Position numbers and translations under genes: made by a program. DNA of 64,000 nucleotides from Gluconobacter oxydans (GTDB lineage Bacteria > Pseudomonadota > Alphaproteobacteria > Acetobacterales > Acetobacteraceae): positions 38,180-102,179 of the forward strand of contig NZ_BJNM01000008.1 in NCBI RefSeq assembly GCF_006539685.1, read 5' to 3'. Below, piece after piece: positions 59,741-64,000 of this stretch; the first letter of the stretch is position 1, and every line of letters begins with the position of its first letter. A model generated the notes under the pieces. It made no database searches. It saw only the letters and a program-made list of their open reading frames with translations, and was not told the DNA's origin.

Positions 59741-62251
59741 TCAGGCCGGTGCGTTGCCCTCCGGCTTGCCGTTGTCCTGGGCCGTTTCTGGCGCGGGATT
59801 CTGGACGGTCGGTGGTGTCGGAGTAGCAGGAGCGTCGTTGGCCGGAGCCGGCAGTGTGACGTCTGCGGTGATGCACATGGCGTTGCCTGGTGGCGTCGTG
59901 AAGTAGGACGTGCCGGTGTAGAACTTGACGTTTTCTGCGGCCAGCAGGTTGGTGATGCGACGGTAGAACTCGCGCTTGACCTTCCATTTCATCATCGGAG
60001 TCGTGCGGAAGCTGCCAAGCAGGGTGGCGCCGCCGCTGTCGCTGTTGTCCACGCCCAGATCGTTGTAGTCCGACAGGATCATGGGGCCGAAGACCGGGTC
60101 GTCGCGCATTTCCTTGAGGGTTTTCGCCATGATGGCCGTCACGCGGGGCAGATCTTCGGAGAGGTCGAGCTGCTGCCTGACGATGACCTGGTTGTAACCG
60201 CGGGCCGTGTTGGCGATCGAGGAGACGGACGAGAACGGGATGATGTGAAGGTCGCCGTTGATGTCGCGGACCTTCACGGTGCGGATCGAAAGGTTTTCGA
60301 CCGTTCCCGAGACGCCGCCGGTCGTGACCCAGTCACCGACCTGGATGGCATCTTCGACGAGCATGAAGAAGCCTGTGATGAAGTCCTTGACCAGGCTCTG
60401 GGAACCGAAGGCGATGGCGGCACCCATGATGCCCGCACCGGTGAGCAGCGGGGTGACGTTGATGCCGATCTGCGAGAGCGTCGTGACCGCGACGATGATG
60501 ATGATGATCGCCAGCAGGACGGTCCGGATGATGGGCAGGACCGTGCGCAGGCGGGTTGCGCGCGACATCTGGTCCGACTTCTCGAAGCGGGTGAGCTGCT
60601 GGCTGAGGAAGGCGTTGATGATTTCCCAGATCGTGACGGCCACGGTGAGGGCGACCAGCATCGTCAGGACGGCATCCATCAGGTGACGGCCGACGGCGTT
60701 GTGCAGGAAGAAGCCGAATGTGGGCAGGCCCCAGGCTTCGGTCATGGCGATCAGGGTCAGGAACAGCAGAACGCCGGTCAGGATCCTGCGGGCGAAGGGA
60801 TAGTAGCGGTCGGCGCGTTTCTGAAGATCGGGGAAGCGCTCGGTCAGGACCGGGTTGATGCGGAAGAAGCGGTCCTGCAGGCCGTAGGCCATGACCGCGA
60901 CCAGCCGCGAGGCGACCAGGATGCCGATGGTGATGCCGGTGGTGTCGAGGATCCAGCGGTAGCCGCCGCGCAGATGCGCGGCCCAGACGACCCAGAGTGA
61001 CACGTCGAGGAACATGGCCGGGACCCACCACAGGCGTGTGATGGCGACGATGAAGGTCCACATCGCGGTGTTGGGTACCGCGCGGGGCTGGAGCGCGCGG
61101 CTGACGAGGTGCCGGATGCGCCAGATGAAGATGGCGATCAGGATGTGCTCGATCAGGACCACGCCGCGGATCATGGCGTCCGTGCCGCGCGGGGAGAGGT
61201 TGAACTGGCTGCCCAGTGTGGAAAGGCAGAAGATGATGGCCGGTGCGGCCACCAGCACGTTCCACCAGCGGGTCAGCAGGAAAGCGGTGGAATCCGTTGC
61301 GGGCAGCAGGCGGATGGTGGGGGAGCGGGGCGCGAAGCCGGTCTCGACGAACAGATAGAGGCAGCGGGCGGCGGCGTAGCAGTTGGCGAGCGTTGTGATG
61401 ACGTTGTCGGTCTTCTCGCTCCAGGGCAGGACAAGAACAGCGAGATAGGCGACGGCCAGAAAGGCCAGGACCGGAATGGCCTTCAGCGCGAAATGCCCCA
61501 GCGCGTAGGGCACGCGGGCGAGGAAGCGCAGGGTCTCGACCTGTCGCCGCTGGTCGGCGGCACGGGTCTGGCTGGAGCCGTCGACGATGGGTTCCGCAGG
61601 CGTGGTGGCATTGGTTGCGGTTGTGTTGCGCTGTTCCCTGTTTTCAGCGTTCTGCGTGAGCTGGCGCAGGGGTTTGCGCAGGCTCAGGGAGACGATCCGC
61701 TCCAGCACGATGCCGCAGACCATGGCGACGAGGCCACCCGCGAAGGCATGCAGAATCGTGGTGCGTGTGTCGGCCGAGGCGAGGGTCGTGTGCGCCCAGC
61801 GTCCGACGATCCCGAGATCGCTGAACAGGCCAAGGAAATTGTGCAGATAGCCCAGTGCCTGAAGGCGGATGCTGCTCAGACCGGTATGGATGTCGGGCGG
61901 GACTTCGGCGACGGGCTTGGCGGCCGCTTTGGCTGGTGCGGCTTTTGCCGGCGCTGCGGTCGCAGGTGTCGGGGCTGCTGCAGGAGCAGTAGCCGGGGTC
62001 TCGACCTGAAGGCCGCGCGCCATCAGGGAAAGGGTGTGGGTGAAGGCGTCCCGCTCCTTCGGGTTGTTCAGGACGTTGAGGAGCTGCTGTGCTTCCTGCT
62101 GGTTCAGCGGGGCGGCTGTGGTGGTGTCGGCCGCCCGGGCCGGGAACAGCGCCAGGACACCGAGGAGCAGGAAGAGGAAGATGCCGGGGACGGCGCGTCC
62201 GGTTCGTGTGGGAGACGATGGAAACGGATCGGGACGGGGTATCGACGGCAT
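59741..62251 (-). CDS. MscS-family mechanosensitive channel, large form
   Basis: This is an 836-residue protein with a signal-like first helix (ending ARAAD) and a periplasmic region that includes an Ala/Pro/Lys-rich stretch (AAAPTPATAAPAKAAPAKAA). About ten membrane helices follow, then the MscS core: pore helix GINVTPLLTGAGIMGAAIAFGSQSLVKDFITGFF, then the beta domain VGDWVTTGGVSGTVENLSIRTVKVRDINGDLHIIPFSSV, then the cytoplasmic alpha/beta domain. The C terminus is Pro/Ala-rich. It opens on membrane tension to release solutes. The ATG at 62251 is chosen because the extra 43 residues from the ATG at 62380 are Arg/Pro-rich and unlike a signal. Confidence 0.9.
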   Translation of the reverse strand: MPSIPRPDPFPSSPTRTGRAVPGIFLFLLLGVLALFPARAADTTTAAPLNQQEAQQLLNVLNNPKERDAFTHTLSLMARGLQVETPATAPAAAPTPATAAPAKAAPAKAAAKPVAEVPPDIHTGLSSIRLQALGYLHNFLGLFSDLGIVGRWAHTTLASADTRTTILHAFAGGLVAMVCGIVLERIVSLSLRKPLRQLTQNAENREQRNTTATNATTPAEPIVDGSSQTRAADQRRQVETLRFLARVPYALGHFALKAIPVLAFLAVAYLAVLVLPWSEKTDNVITTLANCYAAARCLYLFVETGFAPRSPTIRLLPATDSTAFLLTRWWNVLVAAPAIIFCLSTLGSQFNLSPRGTDAMIRGVVLIEHILIAIFIWRIRHLVSRALQPRAVPNTAMWTFIVAITRLWWVPAMFLDVSLWVVWAAHLRGGYRWILDTTGITIGILVASRLVAVMAYGLQDRFFRINPVLTERFPDLQKRADRYYPFARRILTGVLLFLTLIAMTEAWGLPTFGFFLHNAVGRHLMDAVLTMLVALTVAVTIWEIINAFLSQQLTRFEKSDQMSRATRLRTVLPIIRTVLLAIIIIIVAVTTLSQIGINVTPLLTGAGIMGAAIAFGSQSLVKDFITGFFMLVEDAIQVGDWVTTGGVSGTVENLSIRTVKVRDINGDLHIIPFSSVSSIANTARGYNQVIVRQQLDLSEDLPRVTAIMAKTLKEMRDDPVFGPMILSDYNDLGVDNSDSGGATLLGSFRTTPMMKWKVKREFYRRITNLLAAENVKFYTGTSYFTTPPGNAMCITADVTLPAPANDAPATPTPPTVQNPAPETAQDNGKPEGNAPA

Positions 62252-62389
62252 CGGTCTGATGAGTCCTTGCAAATTACGCGGTCTGCCGCGCGGTCTGGCG
62301 TCCGCACGGGGTGGTCCGCCGGGGGCGGTCTGGTGCTGTAAACATGGCACAGGGCGGCGGCTCTGTCCTACCCTCTTCATGCGGGCGGC

Positions 62390-62779
62390 CTATTCGGATG
62401 TGGAGGCTTCGTGCCGTGCGAGCCGGTCGAGAGCATCGGCGTTGCGGATGGCCCAGTGATAGAGAAGCTCGACGGGTTCCACGAAGGTCTGTCCGAGTTC
62501 TGTCAGGCTGTAATCGACATGGGGTGGCATGATCTGTCGGACATTGCGGCGGATGAGGCCCTGCGATTCAAGATCACGAAGCGTCTGGGTCATCATTTTT
62601 TTCGACAGATCGGGGATGCTGCGCTGGAGCTTTCCGGGGCGTGCCGTACCGCCCAGAAGATGCAGCGTGTGCAGGATCATGGTGGTCCATTTGCCGCTGA
62701 AAAGCCTCAGAATCCGGCGTGGCGCACAGTCTTCGGCGAAAGGTGCCTGACGGTAGTGATCGGGCAGCGGCGATGTCAT
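62390..62779 (-). CDS. HxlR-family transcriptional regulator
   Basis: The protein has 129 residues and one winged helix. The conserved Cys is in EDCAPRRILRLFSGKWTTMILHTL (Cys at about 18), and LQRSIPDLSKKMMTQTLRDLESQGLIRR, VDYSLTELGQTF is the HTH and wing. HxlR regulators often sense electrophiles or oxidants through this cysteine and control a divergent reductase gene, which matches the layout here. A 13-base palindrome lies 13 bases upstream of its start. Confidence 0.92.
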   Translation of the reverse strand: MTSPLPDHYRQAPFAEDCAPRRILRLFSGKWTTMILHTLHLLGGTARPGKLQRSIPDLSKKMMTQTLRDLESQGLIRRNVRQIMPPHVDYSLTELGQTFVEPVELLYHWAIRNADALDRLARHEASTSE

Positions 62780-62792
62780 GGAGTGGGAACCT

Positions 62793-62805
62793 TCTGGTCA
62801 CCAGA
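62793..62805. promoter_or_regulatory. palindromic operator candidate in the HxlR/PRISE gap
   Basis: TCTGGT-C-ACCAGA is a perfect six-base inverted repeat around one base. It lies between the divergent HxlR and reductase genes, where autoregulation would be expected. Confidence 0.45.
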
Positions 62806-62888
62806 GCACGACAAGGTGCCGTCTGGCGGAAATGGGGATGTCGTATCAGATGTGGAGCAGTCCCCGTTTTCTGCAAAGGAAAAATCCC

Positions 62889-63980
62889 ATGACCTCTTCT
62901 GTTCCTGCTGTGACACCAAGCCGGACCGCCCTGGTGGTCGGGGCGACGGGTATTGTCGGCCAGAATCTTGCGGCGCGTCTCGTGGCCGAGGGCTGGACGG
63001 TGCATGGTCTGGCGCGCCGGCCGCGTCATGATGTGGCGGGCGTGCTGCCGGTGGCGGCCGATCTGCTGGATCCGCCGTCGCTCGCCGGGGCGCTGAAGGA
63101 TCTGCGGCCAAGCCATGTCTTCTTCTGCTCTTGGATGCGTCAGGCGACCGAGGAAGAGAACTGTCGCGTCAATGCGGCGATGGTGCGTAATCTGTTCGCA
63201 GCCCTGCCGGAGCCTGAGCTTCTGGTTCATGCGGCGCTGACGACCGGCATGAAGCATTATCTTGGCCCGTTCGAGGCCTATGCATCGGGCGAGCCGCCCG
63301 TGACGCCGTTCCGGGAGGAAGTGCCCCGGCTGGATCTGCGGAACTTCTATTACGATCAGGAAGACGCCCTTTACGAAGCGGCCGAGCGGCATGGTTTTTC
63401 GTGGAGCGTGCATCGTCCGCATACGGTGATCGGTTATGCGGTCGGCAATGCGATGAACATGGGCAGCACGCTGGCGGTCTATGCGACGATCTGCCGGGAG
63501 ACCGGGCGGCCTTTCGTCTTTCCGGGATCGCCTGTGCAGTGGGATGGTCTGACGGATCTGACGGATGCGCGGCAACTGGCGCGGCAGCTGCTCTGGGCGT
63601 CCACGTCTGCGGCGGGCCGGAACGAGGCTTTCAATATCGTGAATGGCGACCTAGTGCGCTGGAAATGGCTCTGGCCGCGTCTGGCAGTATGGTTCGGGAT
63701 TGAGGCTGCGCCTTATCCGGGGCATGCGACCTCGCTTGAGGAAACGCTTTCGGGTGATGCGGAACTCTGGGAGCAGATTGCCGCGAAATACGGTCTGACG
63801 GAGAGCCGGATCGGGCGGCTGGCCTCGGCCTGGCATACGGATGCGGATCTGGGACGGCCGGTCGAATGTGTGACGGATATGAGCAAGAGCCGCCGTGCCG
63901 GGTTTTTGGATTACCAGTACACGCCGGACTCTTTTGCCGATCTGTTTACCCGTCTGCGGGCGGAACGACTGATCCCGTAA
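62889..63980 (+). CDS. PRISE-type NAD(P)-dependent reductase (iridoid synthase/5-beta-reductase-like)
   Basis: The 363-residue protein is an extended SDR. It has the N-terminal VVGATGIVGQNL (15-26), and the lysine and tyrosine specific to PRISE enzymes are visible in TTGMKHYLGPFEAY and LRNFYYDQEDALYE. HRPHTVIGYAVGNAMNMG and WDGLTDLTDARQLARQLLWA...NEAFNIVNGD complete the family pattern. PRISE enzymes reduce the carbon-carbon double bond of enones, and bacterial members have unknown natural substrates. AAGGA precedes the ATG at 62889. It is divergent from the HxlR gene, which probably regulates it. Confidence 0.88.
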   Translation: MTSSVPAVTPSRTALVVGATGIVGQNLAARLVAEGWTVHGLARRPRHDVAGVLPVAADLLDPPSLAGALKDLRPSHVFFCSWMRQATEEENCRVNAAMVRNLFAALPEPELLVHAALTTGMKHYLGPFEAYASGEPPVTPFREEVPRLDLRNFYYDQEDALYEAAERHGFSWSVHRPHTVIGYAVGNAMNMGSTLAVYATICRETGRPFVFPGSPVQWDGLTDLTDARQLARQLLWASTSAAGRNEAFNIVNGDLVRWKWLWPRLAVWFGIEAAPYPGHATSLEETLSGDAELWEQIAAKYGLTESRIGRLASAWHTDADLGRPVECVTDMSKSRRAGFLDYQYTPDSFADLFTRLRAERLIP

Positions 63981-64000
63981 GGGACGGTTCTTAGTTGTTT

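Overview
The window looks like chromosome of an acetic acid bacterium (Acetobacteraceae), most likely Gluconobacter or a close relative. This is an inference from roughly 60% GC coding DNA with sharply AT-rich gaps, a TonB receptor and an MscS channel with Ala/Pro/Lys-rich linkers, an AIDA-repeat/Hint surface protein, the hopanoid transporter HpnN, an AlgE-like outer-membrane protein, type II sulfide:quinone oxidoreductase and a minimal MlaEF operon. No species-diagnostic rRNA is present. I see no rRNA, tRNA, CRISPR array, insertion sequence or prophage. Genes are densely packed, and many pairs are translationally coupled by ATGA or GTGA overlaps.

Layout. 1-7.3 kb: a left-truncated GGDEF-EAL cyclic-di-GMP protein, a heme-oxygenase-fold-like protein, an esterase, a ClC channel with CBS domains, a RidA-family protein and a FemAB/GNAT-like protein. 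7.4-9.9 kb: flagellar rod and P-ring genes flgF-flgG-flgA. 10-18 kb: an RND pump subunit without partners, an SDR, a lipase-like lipoprotein whose nucleophile serine is alanine, DUF3297, a nucleoside hydrolase and sqr. 18-26.5 kb: a large TonB receptor, an AT-rich gap with palindromes, a VOC/cupin pair, hpnN and a YigZ-family gene. 26.6-32.1 kb: an envelope block with an AlgE-like barrel, a glycosyltransferase with a duplicated N-terminal domain and the Hint protein. 32.3-35.6 kb: radA and a short mlaE-mlaF operon ending in a 68-residue membrane protein.

35.7-40.8 kb holds the most interesting locus, a variant phage-shock (Psp) system. pspF faces away from an operon pspA-pspB-(secreted Toast-rack-like protein with a long Pro/Ala/Thr tail)-(Toast-rack-like protein with one membrane helix and a cytoplasmic PspC-like tail). 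No ordinary PspC is present. The only good sigma-54 promoter match I found lies downstream of pspF and points leftward, with a perfect inverted repeat at an enhancer-like distance behind it. If real, it would make antisense RNA across pspF before entering pspA.

41.9-45.5 kb is a sulfate-assimilation operon (cysH-cysD-cysNC). 45.6-50.4 kb has a sugar porter, ugd and an AsmA-family gene. 50.5-54.4 kb has a GlcG/HbpS-like gene and a Pho-regulated divergent pair, an OprO/P-like porin and pstS, each with clear Pho boxes and with no pstCAB beside them. 54.4-64 kb has a Bcr/CflA transporter, an overlooked 45-residue membrane peptide with its own ribosome site, terminator and upstream palindrome, a DUF2721 protein, a secreted creatininase/beta-propeller pair, two small membrane proteins, an MscS channel, and a divergent HxlR regulator/PRISE reductase pair.
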